The notes: a model not told the origin generated them from the letters alone. 64,000 nucleotides of DNA from Larix kaempferi (GCA_027924585.1 BSBM01000007.1:9391501-9455500), one strand, 5' to 3'. Shown: positions 33,860-45,170, counted from the stretch's first letter. Program-made: numbers and translations.

Positions 33860-34596
33860 TGTTGCTTGGGTTTTCACCCAAGCATGTGCGAATGTGCACC
33901 TACTAACTTGTAGTAGCACTTTAGATTAAACAGTAAAAGTAAATAGATGTAAAACGTAAATCTTGATCTAACATATGCAAGAAAATAACTCTAGATTAAA
34001 AATAGTAAACAAAATCGATCCATGAGAGAAACAAATAAAATCTTTAATATTTTCTATTACCTCAAAGGGTGAGGATAGTTGAACTTGAGCAGCTACAATG
34101 GTGAGGTGCTCCAAAGCTCCATTGATCTCTTCTTATCCAAGATTCTAATGGGGATCTTCAAACTCAAAAAGAAGGCTAGGGCTCTCAAGAAAGAATTTGG
34201 CGGCATAAGAATAGGATGAATGCCGATGAATAGTGAGGAGCCTCTATCACCTTTTTATAGATTTTAGGTGATGGAGAATACCATCATGGTTTAAGGAAAC
34301 CAATGGTATGGGTAAAAATGGTTTAGGTTTCTTTTTCCTCTTTTTCCCTCTTTTTTCCTTTTCTGAATATATTTTTGAATATTATTCCCTTTTAATTGAT
34401 TTTTGAGAATTTTGGACCCTTTTTGAAAGCTTTTTGTTTTTTTTGAGGAAAATTAAATATTTTGAGGAGAAAAAGATGGATTTTGGTATTTTTGCTGACC
34501 TTTTGAAGGTTTTAGAGGCTAAAATGGTAGGAAAAGTGGACAAATGGGTCATGTGAATAGGGAAATGAGCTAGTGAGCACTTTTTGGGTGTTAACA
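33860..34596 (-). repeat. LTR D (5' LTR of E2)
   Basis: 737 bp with TGTTAACACCC at 34596 and GCAACA at 33860 on the minus strand. A TATA box (CTATAAAAAGG, minus) lies near 34250-34262. Its terminal hairpin, GCTTGGG with CCCAAGC, differs from A and B by a paired change. Confidence 0.85.
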
Positions 34597-34925
34597 AGTA
34601 TATCCCATATTTGTGTCCCCCTTGGACCCATTATGATGTACACAATAGTTCTCCATGTATTGCTCAGGTCCCCTCTTGGGCCTCACTATTATTTGTATAT
34701 CTTACATACAAGCATGGGTATGCCCACCTCGTCCACATATTGAGATGGTTTCCTAATTTATTAAATGAGACCATGTATTGTTTCAGTTTTTGGAGTCTGT
34801 ATGGAGTGTAGGTTACAGTCTCCACTCTTCTCCACCAAAATGCTCATATCCCTGGAAAATGACAAAACCTATGATGTCTATTGGCCATACGATGAGCTCC
34901 TACCCTCACACATCAGGGGGCAATC
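34597..34925 (+). other. Inverted 3' UTR end of element-A type with PPT
   Basis: It matches the minus strand of about 22769-23115 and ends in CATCAGGGGGCAATC (PPT, 34911-34925). The start, AGTATATCCCA, abuts the terminus of LTR D exactly. Confidence 0.65.
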
Positions 34926-35730
34926 TGTTAACACTCAAAAAATGCTCACTAGCTCATCTCCCCTAGCCAGCTAACTCTGTTAACCATATTTCCTAGAAAA
35001 TCCCCAAATAATTACCCAAAAGGCAAAGGTTAATGTTTTCCTCCTCAAAAAATAATCCAAAAACTCCCAAAACATACCAAAAACCCTCAAAAGGGGTCTA
35101 AAATTCCCAAACTCAAATAGAAAGGGAATGCATATTGAAAATAAATCTAAAATGGAGAGAAAATGAGGAGGAAACCCTAAACCATTAACCTAAACCATTA
35201 TTTTCCTAAAACTATGGTCCTAGCACTCCTCCACCTAAGAATCTATAAATAGAAGGTGGAGGCTCCCCAGTTCATATCCACAATCCATCCTACCCTCATG
35301 CTGCCCAAATCACTCTAGAACCCTTGCTCAACCACTTGATCTTGTGTTCTCTACCAAGAGTGAACCATTGGCCACCACTTGCTAGAATTTTTGAGAAGAG
35401 CAGATACTGAAGCCTTGGAGCATACTCCACCACACGGTTGCAAAGCTCTCCACCAGCCTCACCCTTGAGGTAATATTTGGATGTAAATTAGTTTCCCATT
35501 GTTAATGAAAGAGAATCGTTTACCAGTTATCAAGCTCTTTATTTTGTGGTTGATGTTAGAAGTATTTTGATATTTTATGCACATGTTTAGCTCATATCTA
35601 CTGGTCACTGTTATTTCCTTTAGTCATTTGCATTTAGTTTAACGTTATTTACTTCCATACTACTGCTAAGGATTCCATAATCCTTAGTAAGTGCTCATTT
35701 GCACAATCTAGGGTGAAAGCCCTAGCTATA
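34926..35730 (+). repeat. LTR C, inverted copy of LTR A
   Basis: 805 bp in plus orientation, TGTTAACACTC to GCTATA. It is preceded by a PPT and followed by a PBS-like TGGCGACTTTGTTGGGGA at 35734-35751. Having the tract on one side and the primer site on the other means element interior lies on both sides, as after LTR-LTR recombination. Confidence 0.8.
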
Positions 35731-35733
35731 GAT

Positions 35734-35751
35734 TGGCGACTTTGTTGGGGA
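35734..35751 (+). promoter_or_regulatory. Primer binding site after LTR C, tRNA-Arg-like
   Basis: TGGCGACTTTGTTGGGGA looks like TGGCGACTC-type PBS with C-to-T decay. The interior following it lasts only about 36 bp before the sequence turns into inverted LTR at 35788. Confidence 0.65.
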
Positions 35752-35787
35752 TTTTGTAGGAAATATGGTTATTTACCCTTGTGGTGA

Positions 35788-35916
35788 AAGCATGAGGAAA
35801 ACATTAACCTTTGCCTTTTGGGTAATTATTTGGGGATTTTGTAGGAAATAATGTTAACAGAGTTAGGTGGCTAGGGGACATGAGCTGGTGAGCATTTTTT
35901 GAGTGTTAACACCCAG
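35788..35916 (-). repeat. Truncated LTR start of element A and right TSD
   Basis: The minus strand starts TGTTAACACTC at 35911 and matches the first 124 bp of LTRs A and C. CCCAG follows at 35912-35916. Confidence 0.7.
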
Positions 35917-37023
35917 GTTGGTATGTGCTCGTCGATGTTTTCCTGTTTATAGAGTCTGAAAAACTTAAACAATCCTCTATATACCCTCTCGTGGATTTCA
36001 CATCGAGCCTGAGTAGGTGAATGCTCACTTGGTATTTTCATGTTTAGAGAGTCTGAAACCCTAAAGAAGACTCCACAAGGTCCTTTTTCGTATAGTTAGT
36101 CTCCTCACCTGAAAAAGTATAAAACAATGAGAGAAGAACTCTTCTAGCCACAAATGACTAGAGTATTCCTTTTTCGTAAGTAATCCGCAAAAGGGTAAAA
36201 TTATACTTAAGTGGATGTTCCTTCAATTCATTTAATGAGTCTGAAGTGAACAAGTATGCTCAACCATCTTGTTTGTTTTTGAAAAGTCAAACAAGAGCTT
36301 AAAAATGACTTAAAACAGCTTCGGGAATCATAATTTCATAACCTGCCATATGACAGAATTCTAGACAGCCAAATAATTAATATATCGCAAACTCAAAAGA
36401 AATTTTCTCGATGACATGAAATACTAGGAAACACATACCTAATCCAACATGTCAATTTAGATGACACACCTTGACGAGAAAATATAGTGAATTTCTACCA
36501 TATATGATTCACCTAATTCACCAAAACTCAAAAAGATATTAGCGAATTAAATGGTCATTTAAAATGTAAATTGAAACTATACCACATTGAATAAAGTAGG
36601 TAAAAAATTAAAACCCAAATTATATAAATAATTTCAATTTAAAAACATAATTCACCATTTTAAGTTTTTAGGGCAAGGTGTGGAGAAAAACCCTCAAACT
36701 TCCTTTGCTTGTTGCAATCAAACCAAGCTACCAAACCGACTTTCGCTTTCACCAAGTAAGTTATTTCATCCTGCTTTGTCATTTGCATGCAATTTTTTTT
36801 AATTTTTGATGGTCAAAATCATTTTTTAGCAAGGTTTTAAACTCGTTTCTACGCGAGCGCTACTATGTTTGAACAAAACTAGCGCACTCGACAAAAGTGC
36901 ACTAGTTCACTTTCAGCACAGTGGCATTCGGGACGCTACTATCTATTTCAAATAGTAGCGTTCACCGCAAAACATAGGGAAAAAAATAAAAATGACCAAC
37001 GTTTAAATGGTTGCTTGGTAGGA
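35917..37023. other. E3 3' UTR and upstream region of its antisense gene
   Basis: 35917-36300 carries the roughly 100-bp repeats with TAGAGAGTCTGAAA and CCTTTTTCGTA, continuing those left of 21951. 36300-36800 is AT-rich with no gene. 36840-36975 holds a motif cluster (GCGCTACTAT, AACTAGCGCAC, GTGCACTAGTT) and a perfect hairpin at 36933-36961, just upstream of the antisense gene. Confidence 0.55.
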
Positions 37024-38266
37024 TGGTGCTTGTATGGCGTGAAAGGGAACATGAGGAGATGGATCGACATGATTTGAATGATCCATTGACCTTGCATGCA
37101 TTAAGAAGATGATTTTTTTTAAAACTCTATCAAACGGTCAACATGTGGGCACAAATCTGACTACTCGAAAGGTTAGTTCAGTATTGGGATGCTAATGCAT
37201 TGGTGTTCAATCTCCAAGGGGAGATTCTGGAACTAACTATTGATGAAATCTACTTCATTATGGGTCTCTCTCGAAGGGGAGGTGTAGTGAATCTCAAAGG
37301 TTCCTCTCGAAATGTGGGTGCCTTGTCCATGCAAGATTACATCAATACCTACTGTGTGGCAAGTACCGAAAAGACCGGTAGCCACGTTCTTATCACCACC
37401 ATTGCGAGCTTCCCACTAAAAGTCATCTTGAGTATTCTAAATCGGATGGGAGGAAGTGCAGCACAACACTTGGCTTCAAGGAACTATATGCATTTGGGCA
37501 CTGAATACTTGCGAGTGACAGTGTATGACTAGTGTTCTAGCTTACTGGAAAACATGAAACTTCATCTTTCCGAGTGAAAAACCGGGAGGATGAAGAACTT
37601 TGGGTACACAAGTATACTTTGTACCTTTTTATTTCAAAGGGTACCTGCATTGAGTCTGGGGATGGGATTTCCCCCACTCAATCCTCGTGAGCCTATTATG
37701 TCTCATTGTGGATAAATATTCATACGCCACGGCGGTGGCAAGAGAAACTTCTGCTATCATGAGGATGACTTCTAAGCATGGTGGGACCGGCAGGTACCAG
37801 CTCTTGAGTAGTTCCCTTATGTTGACATAGACTTCGACAATGATCCTGAGCTGGCTCTTCCTCCAGGGGCAGCTTGGGGTGAGATTGGTAAGTTTGTTTT
37901 TGAAAAATTATTTAATTTTTTCATTATATATATATGATTTTTAAATGAGTTTGAAATACTGAACAAATTGTCTTCTGTAGATGTGGGGCCCATATGTCCT
38001 AAGGGACACCCGCATACCTTTGTATGACTAGTTGTTGTAGGGGAATCCGATGCCATGTTGGAAAACATAAAGGGGAATATGAGTTGATTGACTCATGACA
38101 TTCTGACATACAATATCTAGCGGACACCGCTCGATATGCAAGAGAATGTTGTGGGCGTTCCCCTAGCATGGATTCGACTACTGAGAAAAGTAGCTAGGGT
38201 AGTCATCTGCTACAGAGAGGCTATGACAAAGATGGCAGAGACAGATGAGGCCCCTCCTTCTCCATA
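37024..38266 (+). pseudogene. Antisense plant-mobile-domain-like gene in E3
   Basis: Plus-strand counterpart of 27781-28901, in the same place relative to aRNH. From the ATG at 37024 the protein has WREREH, then LLERLVQYWDANALVFNL and LELTIDEIYFIMGLSRRGG, the N-terminal signature of plant mobile domains. The region from 37200 to 37532 is open for 110 codons. Stops and frameshifts interrupt the rest. The intron 37888-37980 is intact (GTAAGT...CTTCTGTAG) and splicing gives I-D-V-G-P, matching the E2 junction in position and phase. Exon 2 then has stops but ends in a recognisable charged tail (AWIRLLRKVARVV) at about 38264. The gene ends 174 bp from the aRNH end. Function unknown. Confidence 0.65.
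37888..37980 (+). other. Intron of the E3 antisense gene
   Basis: 93 bp, AT-rich, donor GTAAGTTTG and acceptor TTGTCTTCTGTAG, both good plant consensus. Same place and phase as 28611-28719 of E2. Confidence 0.7.
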
Positions 38267-38439
38267 GGAGAAGGACATATATATGTATATTTTTTAGGCT
38301 GTTGAGCCCCTTTTTTGTATTATGATATGACATTGTGACAAACTTATGATTCAGACTCATATATTTTTTGATATGGTTTATATATACAGTATCGGCTTTA
38401 TTTACATGTGTGTTATTATCTTTATGCGCGAATTGTTTA

Positions 38440-38865
38440 TTATGGATGTGTATGATGTAGATGCCAATCTAAAACGTAATTTGCATATGAATCAGCTAGT
38501 GCATTTAAGTTCCTTGGAATGTGTTGATAAGTAATGTAATCGAAATGTCTCTCAAGCAACCTAACTCGCAAGAACTGACGTAACAAAACAGGATCTCTAA
38601 CTTGATATTCACCCGTTAACTGAACCACAACCAGCTACGAGTCGAGTCTTACCTCCATATGTGAAATGCCATGGTAAAGAGCATCTCGGAGTAACTCTAT
38701 GACTGCATTGTATTTAGCTACATTATTCCTTGTGGGACCCAAGCAAGACCCTCCCGAAGAATCCAGTTAGCCAGACGGTGAGTATATAACCCAGGCTGCT
38801 GCAGCCAATTGATGGGTGTGGCGGCTAGCACCATCGTCAAATCCTATAAAGTGTTCAGTCGACAT
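38440..38865 (-). pseudogene. aRNH of E3
   Basis: Archaeal-type RNase H following integrase. The ATG at 38863-38865 comes directly after TTTATTTCTTTGTGTTTCAG, the best splice acceptor of the three copies. First acidic site: GFDDGAS. The expected Glu is Lys (NVAKY), and the DSQLVV motif has a stop (TAG at 38635-38637). Another stop, TAA, is at 38767-38769. The C-terminus ALADSYANYVLDWHLHH is intact. The copy is inactive but still clearly aligned to E1 and E2. Confidence 0.8.
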
Positions 38866-38890
38866 CTGAAACACAAAGAAATAAACACAT
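38866..38890 (-). promoter_or_regulatory. Putative 3' splice site before aRNH of E3
   Basis: A T-rich tract with CAG at 38868-38866 and ATG immediately after. A possible donor (GGTAAG) exists on the minus strand at 45002-44997 inside gag; the pairing is a guess. Confidence 0.55.
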
Positions 38891-38964
38891 AAGACATAAA
38901 GTAACCATGAGCAAAGATAACTCTACAAAATGTACAACTATAATACATGAAAAAGCATAGAGGC

Positions 38965-41817
38965 CTAAGGGTAGTACTTCTTCAAGTACATCCCATTTCT
39001 AGGCTTCGACAACTTATTACCTTCATAGTCTGTTAACTCATAAGCACCCTTCTTCAGAACCTTAGAGACTATGTAAGGACCGAGCCACATTGAATTAAAC
39101 TTGCCAACTCCTAAGGGTTCCTTGTCCTAGTCGTAGAGAAAATCAAGGTCTCCTTTGAGAAAAACCCTAGGTTTGACTGACTTATCAGATTGACCTTTAA
39201 CTCAATTCTTATGTGCTTCGTCTGCTGTGAGCGCATCATAGTGCTACTCATGAAGATGTTCTAGGTGCAAGAAACGTTCTTCTAAGACTGAAGTGTCAGG
39301 AAGTAGCTGGACAACCAACTTCAATGAAGGAATCTCGCATTTAACCAGGATGACTGCTTCTATCCCATGAACAAGCTAAAAGGGAGAGAACCCGGTGTTA
39401 GTCTTGACATTAGCTTGGTATGACCAAAGAGATGGATACAGCATGATGTGCCAGTTAGTTTGATTTGAATTAACGGTCCTTTATAAGATGGTTTTCAAAC
39501 TTTTGTTAACCGCTTCGACCTGACCATTCGCTTGTGGATAAAGCAAAGACGAATGTTCCTACCGAAAACCTAACATCATGTATAGATCGGTCATCATGTT
39601 GTTCTGAAAGTGTCGACCGTGGTCAGTAACGATCTCTTTGGGTACACCAAACTAGCAATGATCTGGTGGAATACAAAATAAGCAGCCATTTCCCCATCTT
39701 CTTTGATAGTAGGCATTGCCTTGGCCCACTTGGTGAAGTAGTCGACGACAACAATGATGTGATGATGACCTCCAACCGAAACTGGATTGCAATTCATAAA
39801 ATCAATCCCCCACTTGGTGAACGGGCCTGTTGTAATCACGGGATGGAGAGGAGCTGGGTGTTCTCTCATCTTTTTGGTGAAAAACTGACATTGATGATAG
39901 TGTTTCACAACTTCCACTCAACTTTGAAGATCATGGGCCAAAAATTACCAGCACGTAGTATTTTTTGGGTTGTTTCCAACCAAAAAAGATGACCCCCACA
40001 AGCTCCACTATGAGCATCATTCAATACTGTTTCATCTTCTTTTAAAGTCAAACAATGGTGCAAAATGGAATCTATCCCACATCTATACAGAGTGTCAAAA
40101 ATTATGACATAGTTCTTTGCATGACTCTTAAGTTTTCGTCGTTAATACCGAGAAAAAGCGGGGGACACCTCAAAGTCTGGAGATATACCAAAATATCCCC
40201 ATACTATGGATAAGAATATGCAATGAGGAAGATGTTCATCCGGGAATGATGACTCTTCTTCATTGTGTACTATGTCACTAGGAAATTAAGAAATCAGTTC
40301 GAAAAAAAACCAATGACTTCTTTGACTTAGCACGCTGAAAAACCAAGTCAAATTCTTGTAGGATTACAATCCATCTATTGAATTTCCCATTGATAATACG
40401 TTGAGTGATAACATATTGAAACAGGTTGACCTCTGCAACCACTGTGGTAGTTCGCAATAATATATAGTGACGTAGCCATTAAACAACATGGACAACAACT
40501 AATGCCAACTTCTCCACGTAAAAATACTTAGCCTCAGGAGCTATTAAGGCATGCAACAAATAGTAAATGACATGCTCTTGGAGCTTGTCATTTTCTTGAA
40601 CAAGTACTATGCCAATTTTGTATATAGATGCAGCCAGATATAAGAGGAAATCCTTCATATAGTCTGGCGGGCTCAACAAGGGGGATAATAGTAATGCCTT
40701 TTTCAAGGCCTCAAATGATCTCTGAGCAGCCTCATCGCATAGAAAGTAGGTGTCTTGTTTGAGTAGTCTCATGAAACCTTTTGTGATTTTGGCATAGTTA
40801 ATGATGAAACGTCGTAAGAAGTTGGACATACCCTGTAGACTCTAAAGTTGTCTTAGGGTTCGAGGAGGAGGCATATTTACAATAGCCTCAACTTTAAGTG
40901 GATCAACCATGATACCACAACTGGATACAATAAAACCCAGTAAATGTCCAGACTCGATGCAGAATACACATTTATTAGGATCCAGTCGAATCTTGTAATA
41001 TTTGCATTGTTCAAACACATGTCTCAAATGATCAGGACGATCCTGTCTTGCGATATCACGCTGGGAGATCATCAAGGTAAGGTTCGACTACATGCTTGAT
41101 ATCATGAAAAGCAGAGTTCATTGCACGCTGAAAGGTAGGTCTAGCATTCTTCAAGCCAAATGGCATCTTCCGATAAGCGAAGGTCCCCTAAGGACAAATA
41201 AAAATTGTCTTGTGTTGGTCTTCAGGTTTAATCTGAATATGCTTATATCCTGAAAAATCGTCCATGAAAGAAAACATTTCATGGCATGCACACACATCGA
41301 TAATTTGATTTATGAATGGTGTGGGGTAGTTTTCCTTAGGACAAGCTTTATTTAGAACCCGGAATTCTGTGCAGACTCAAATGGTTCCTTACTTTTTATC
41401 TACTAGAATAGGATTTGAGACCCATTCCATCATAGCAATTGGATAGATGAATCCGGCCCTGAGCAACTTCTCAACTTCTGCCTTAATGGTTGTTTCTCTT
41501 CTAGGATTGACTGGACGGAGGTTTTGTCTCACAGGCTTAGCATTTGGATAATTTGTGATGACATGCTTTACGATGGTGGGGTCGATGCTTGACATCTCCT
41601 CATAATACGAGGCGAAAAACATCGCGAAATTCCTTAAACAGATTGGTATACAAAGTGATCTCCTCAGGAGAACAATCTTCCCCAATGAAAAGGTTTTCCA
41701 CGATTCTAGGTTTGATGGAAATGTTGATCGAAATAATTCTCGATATGTTTGCCATATTCTGTTCGGCATAAACAACTTTTGAAGTAGAAGGGATAACGGA
41801 CAAATAAACACTACCAC
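38965..41817 (-). pseudogene. E3 pol: RT, RNase H and integrase
   Basis: Several frames joined by frameshifts. RT: LLRAGFIYP and LNKACPKENYPTPF, FMDDFSGYKHI and YLDD (near 41070). RNase H: LYLAASIYKIGIVLVQE (40479-40829). Integrase: CQFF and WGIDFMNCNP (39594-39917), VTDHGRHF (near 39620), then YPQANGQVEAVNK (near 39530). The C-terminal domain has SMWLGPYIVSKVLKKGAYELTD and ends PRNGMYLKKYYP with a TAG at 38965-38967. All three catalytic acids of integrase are readable, but many stops make it non-functional. Confidence 0.85.
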
Positions 41818-42673
41818 CGGGTCTCATAGAAAACTCTCCTCTCTCTATCCTGTCCAAATTGGGAAGAAAATATGACATGTGGTGCATGTGTTCCCAAGGA
41901 TGGTCCAGGCCTATCATTGCTTCCAAACTAGCCTCATCCGAAGGAAAAATAGTATCTAGACAGTCAAAAGAGTGGATAGAGTCCACTGACCATGCCGGTG
42001 CATAGTCCATATCTGACTCGGTAGAGACCAATGGAGTCATAATCTATTCTATTGCAGCATGTTGTGAATCTATGTAGGCCACCTCTACAACAGATAGGGG
42101 TGCAACTGGTTCTGATTCGGTGGAAAGAATCCATGGATCCGTCATTGGACAAACCGTGAAAATATCAGATGATGAACACTCCTCAGAACAAATAAAATGA
42201 ACAAGGGAAGGTAGGTAAAAAGTGTCCATTAATGACCCATAGAGCCTTGTTCCTAAACTCTTAGTAGCTGGGTGAGACTGATCAACCAATGGAATTGTTG
42301 AATCCGATGAAGTTTGGTTGTTTTTCCGAGCAAACGAAAGTTGATCAACTGTGATGATCTTGCCTTCATGAGAGAACTTTAATACTCAGAAAATGGTCAA
42401 TGGCACTGCTTGCATTGCATACATCCAGCTCCTACCTAACAACAAATTGTAGTCAAGTGGAGCATCTAGAACTTCAACCTCTACAGATACTAACTTACTA
42501 GCGAGTTCAATGTCAAATGATGGTAAGATTCCGTGTGGATGGAAAGATCTTCCATCAAAGGCGGTAAGCAAGGTGTTCGAGGGGGCTAATTCGGGGGAGC
42601 CAAAATGTTTCCAGCAAGAAATGAATCTACGCTCCTGATCGCTGCGAGAAGTACACTGCGTTGTAATGGACAA
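41818..42673 (-). pseudogene. E3 protease remnant and linker
   Basis: The C-terminal half of the protease is clear (CWKHFGSPELAPSNTLL, LDAPLDYNLLLGRSW). The segment before it, which holds DEGAS in E1, is missing. The sequence jumps from LLAAIRS to the ISCWKHF region at about 42600-42640, a deletion of roughly 180 bp by comparison with E1. The linker to RT (41600-42289) is broken by frameshifts. Confidence 0.75.
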
Positions 42674-45170
42674 CTCTGCAGTACTTCCAAAGTGGACATG
42701 GCATAGGGAGTTTGGGATAAATCTTCCACAACATTGTAGTTGGGAGCAGCCTGCGTGTTAGGATTGTGCACATCCTGTTTGAAGAAACCTTTTGGAATAT
42801 TCGGTAGCGAATCGACTGGTCTATCGATGTGGAGAGGGGTAGATGATTTGGGAATATCCGTATCTCTTTGATGTGAGTCTGGAGTATAGTTTATAGCTCG
42901 AGTTTGTAAAAGCACATCCGAATTAACTATATTAATAAACGATTGATTAGCGGATGAGGCATGGGGTGTGCCCCCAGCACTAGAGTTTCCAGAAGCTGAA
43001 CCTTGTCCATGAGGGAATGGATCTTTTAAGATAGCTGGTTTCTTCTCACGGAGTATCTTCTGGGATTCCTCCATCAAAGGGAATTGATGGGTGAGGTGGT
43101 CCTCTTTGCATAACTTGCAAGGGAACTTCACTTTCTTTTTATCCTTCTTTCCCTCCTCGGCATTTTCTGTGTTCTTTGGATTTTGGTGGTTCCCCTCCCC
43201 TTTCTTTCCCTTCTTTTTGTTGTTGTTGGGTTGCCGAGGGCCCTTTTGATTTTTATGCACTTGTTGTACAGATTCCGTTTGCGAAGGGGGGGTTGCAACT
43301 GAAGTTGCTTCCGCAGCAGATTGTTTGACAGATATGGCATGAAGCTGCTTAGTTAAATCTTCAAACGCTACAGAATCTACTGAACCCACGATTCCATCAG
43401 CATGTGCTCCAGGGTTGGGTTTACCTATATCTATATTAGATCTGGGCACATCAGGAATAATCTCATATAAGATCCTATACTAAGCATATACTAGGTCAAG
43501 CTACTGGGTTCTTGCGAGAGCTTCCTCTTTGGAGGACACCCTAGAAGTTGCTGCTTCCTTAGAGATATAAGGAAGGAGTGATTTGAGATACCACTCTAAT
43601 AAGAACTCTTGAAGAATGTCGGCTTTAATGAGCCTCTTTCTCCTTCACCAGTCCTAAATATGATCAGATAAGTGAGTGGTTTTGTTCTATCTAAAAGTTG
43701 ACAGAAAGTCTGTGCCAACATGGTACCAGACAGGAAGTTGAAAGTGGTTCACAACAACTATATCTAGATCCCAAAAGCTATCATAAGTAGCTGTAGGTAG
43801 TTCGATGTACCATTTAGTTGTAGCACTAGTCAAGGTTCTATGAAAGATCCTCAATCTGATGGAATCATCATTCAACAAATTAGAAGAGCATCGGAGGTGG
43901 AAAGTGGTCACATGGTCATCGAGATCCTCCCTAGTCTTTCCTTTGAACTTTGGAATGTCATTAGGAAGCTTGTTTGGGATAGGTGTCCATGTGGGGTGAT
44001 GCCGCACCAAATCATTAGTGAGTTTTGAAAGGTCTGGCGAATTCATAGTTTCCAGAAAAGGTAAATGAGGTCTTGCCGATCGCACTTGGTTAGCAGGATT
44101 TTGGTAGGCAGAACCACCTAAATCTTGACTCGTGTGCTGTTGGTTCGGGTTTACCCCAGCCATAGGTTGTGAAGAAAATGCATTGCTAAAACTTCTCCAA
44201 CCAAAAGAGAGAGGGTTACTTCATTGAGTGTGTGTCCATTGAATTTGGGTGTTAGCCCCTCTGTAATGTGGGTTAAATGTGTTACCACCTCCTCCACTAA
44301 ATAGTGAGAAAGGGATACTCCCTATAGGTATATGATATGCCTCGACATTGGAATGATGTACATTTTGACCTCTGTAGGGGTTAAACCCAGGTGTAGATGC
44401 AATGGACGACATAGGCATCGAGCCTACTATAGATGTGGATAGAGTGGGCATCGATCCTACAAAGGGCATGGAGGGAGCTATGTGCCCTCCAAACCAAGGA
44501 AAACCTTGACTGAAAGGAGCAGTTTGTGGAATGCTCTAGGATTGTTGCATGAAAGGAGATGAAGTAGATGGTATCGAGGATATCCAAGTGACAGGGATCT
44601 GAAAAGGTCCATTAGTGGCACCAAAGGGGGTAGCTTTTGTTGAAGGTTGAGAACTAGACGTCCCTATGGTACTAGTGCTAAAACTAAAATAAGGAGTTGA
44701 GGTAGATGTAGCCTGCAACGGGGTAGATACCGACGTGCTTGCAAAAGAATGAGAGAGAGCTCTCGTAACAATGGCTGCAGAAGGAGTTTGGGGAACTCCA
44801 GCTTCATCTCTGGAACTAGCCATGCAATAACTAGGAGTAAACCAGTACGCACTATACTCGGGTTGGCCTAGAGAGTCTACAGTTATAAGTAACAGATCAT
44901 TTAGTCCAGTCAGGGGAGGGATAAAAAGGGTTGCTAAACTCTCGAGAAGTTAATTCCTCAACCTCAAAAGTATCAAAGACCTGTTGATCCTGAAACCTTA
45001 CCTATGGTTCTCCAGGTAGTCCAATTTCTCTCGTAAGTTCATATGAACCACGGGAATCCATCCTCCAGCATCGCGGTGGTGGTGGAGGCTCCACAATGAG
45101 TGGGGGAAGGTTTTGCAACCTTCAAGACCTACCAAGAGGTTTTTCCTCCACAACTATATCAAAATAAAAC
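42674..45170 (-). pseudogene. E3 Gag polyprotein
   Basis: The N-terminus probably begins near 45170, with a Pro-rich start and MDSRGSYELTREIG at about 45060. A Ser/Thr-rich region is open from 44823. The capsid-like region at 43687-44163 includes DLSKLTNDLVRHHPTW and FKGKTREDLDDHVTTFHLRC. 43449-42674 has a basic stretch and a decayed zinc knuckle, CKLCKEDHLTHQF, with the last Cys lost. It aligns throughout with the E1 Gag. Confidence 0.8.

Larger units (their letters stand above)
24748..34596 (-). mobile_element. Ty3/gypsy element E2 inside composite A
   Basis: Minus-strand element bounded by LTR B (24748-25481) and LTR D (33860-34596), with PBS at 33841-33854 and PPT at 25482-25494. Order from the 5' end: leader, gag (part of it inverted), zinc knuckle, a short protease-region piece, integrase C-terminus, aRNH, antisense PMD gene, 3' UTR. 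RT, RNase H and most of integrase are deleted. The flanks of B and D do not show a matching TSD, so one edge has been rearranged. Confidence 0.75.
21952..35911 (-). mobile_element. Composite LTR element A inserted in the E3 3' UTR
   Basis: Outer limits are an LTR end TGTAGCTAGGG at 21952 and an LTR start (minus strand TGTTAACACTC) at 35911, both flanked by CCCAG. Inside are LTR A, a 3' UTR, the related element E2, and an inverted piece (34597-35787) with LTR C. At the right end only about 124 bp of LTR (35788-35911) remains in minus orientation. Element A keeps no coding region of its own that I can separate from E2. The internal order needs at least one inversion after insertion. Confidence 0.6.

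Noticed and set aside
24748-34596. Clean TSD for E2
   Set aside because: Flanks are CAATC on the left and AGTAT on the right. They do not match, so a simple intact insertion cannot be claimed.
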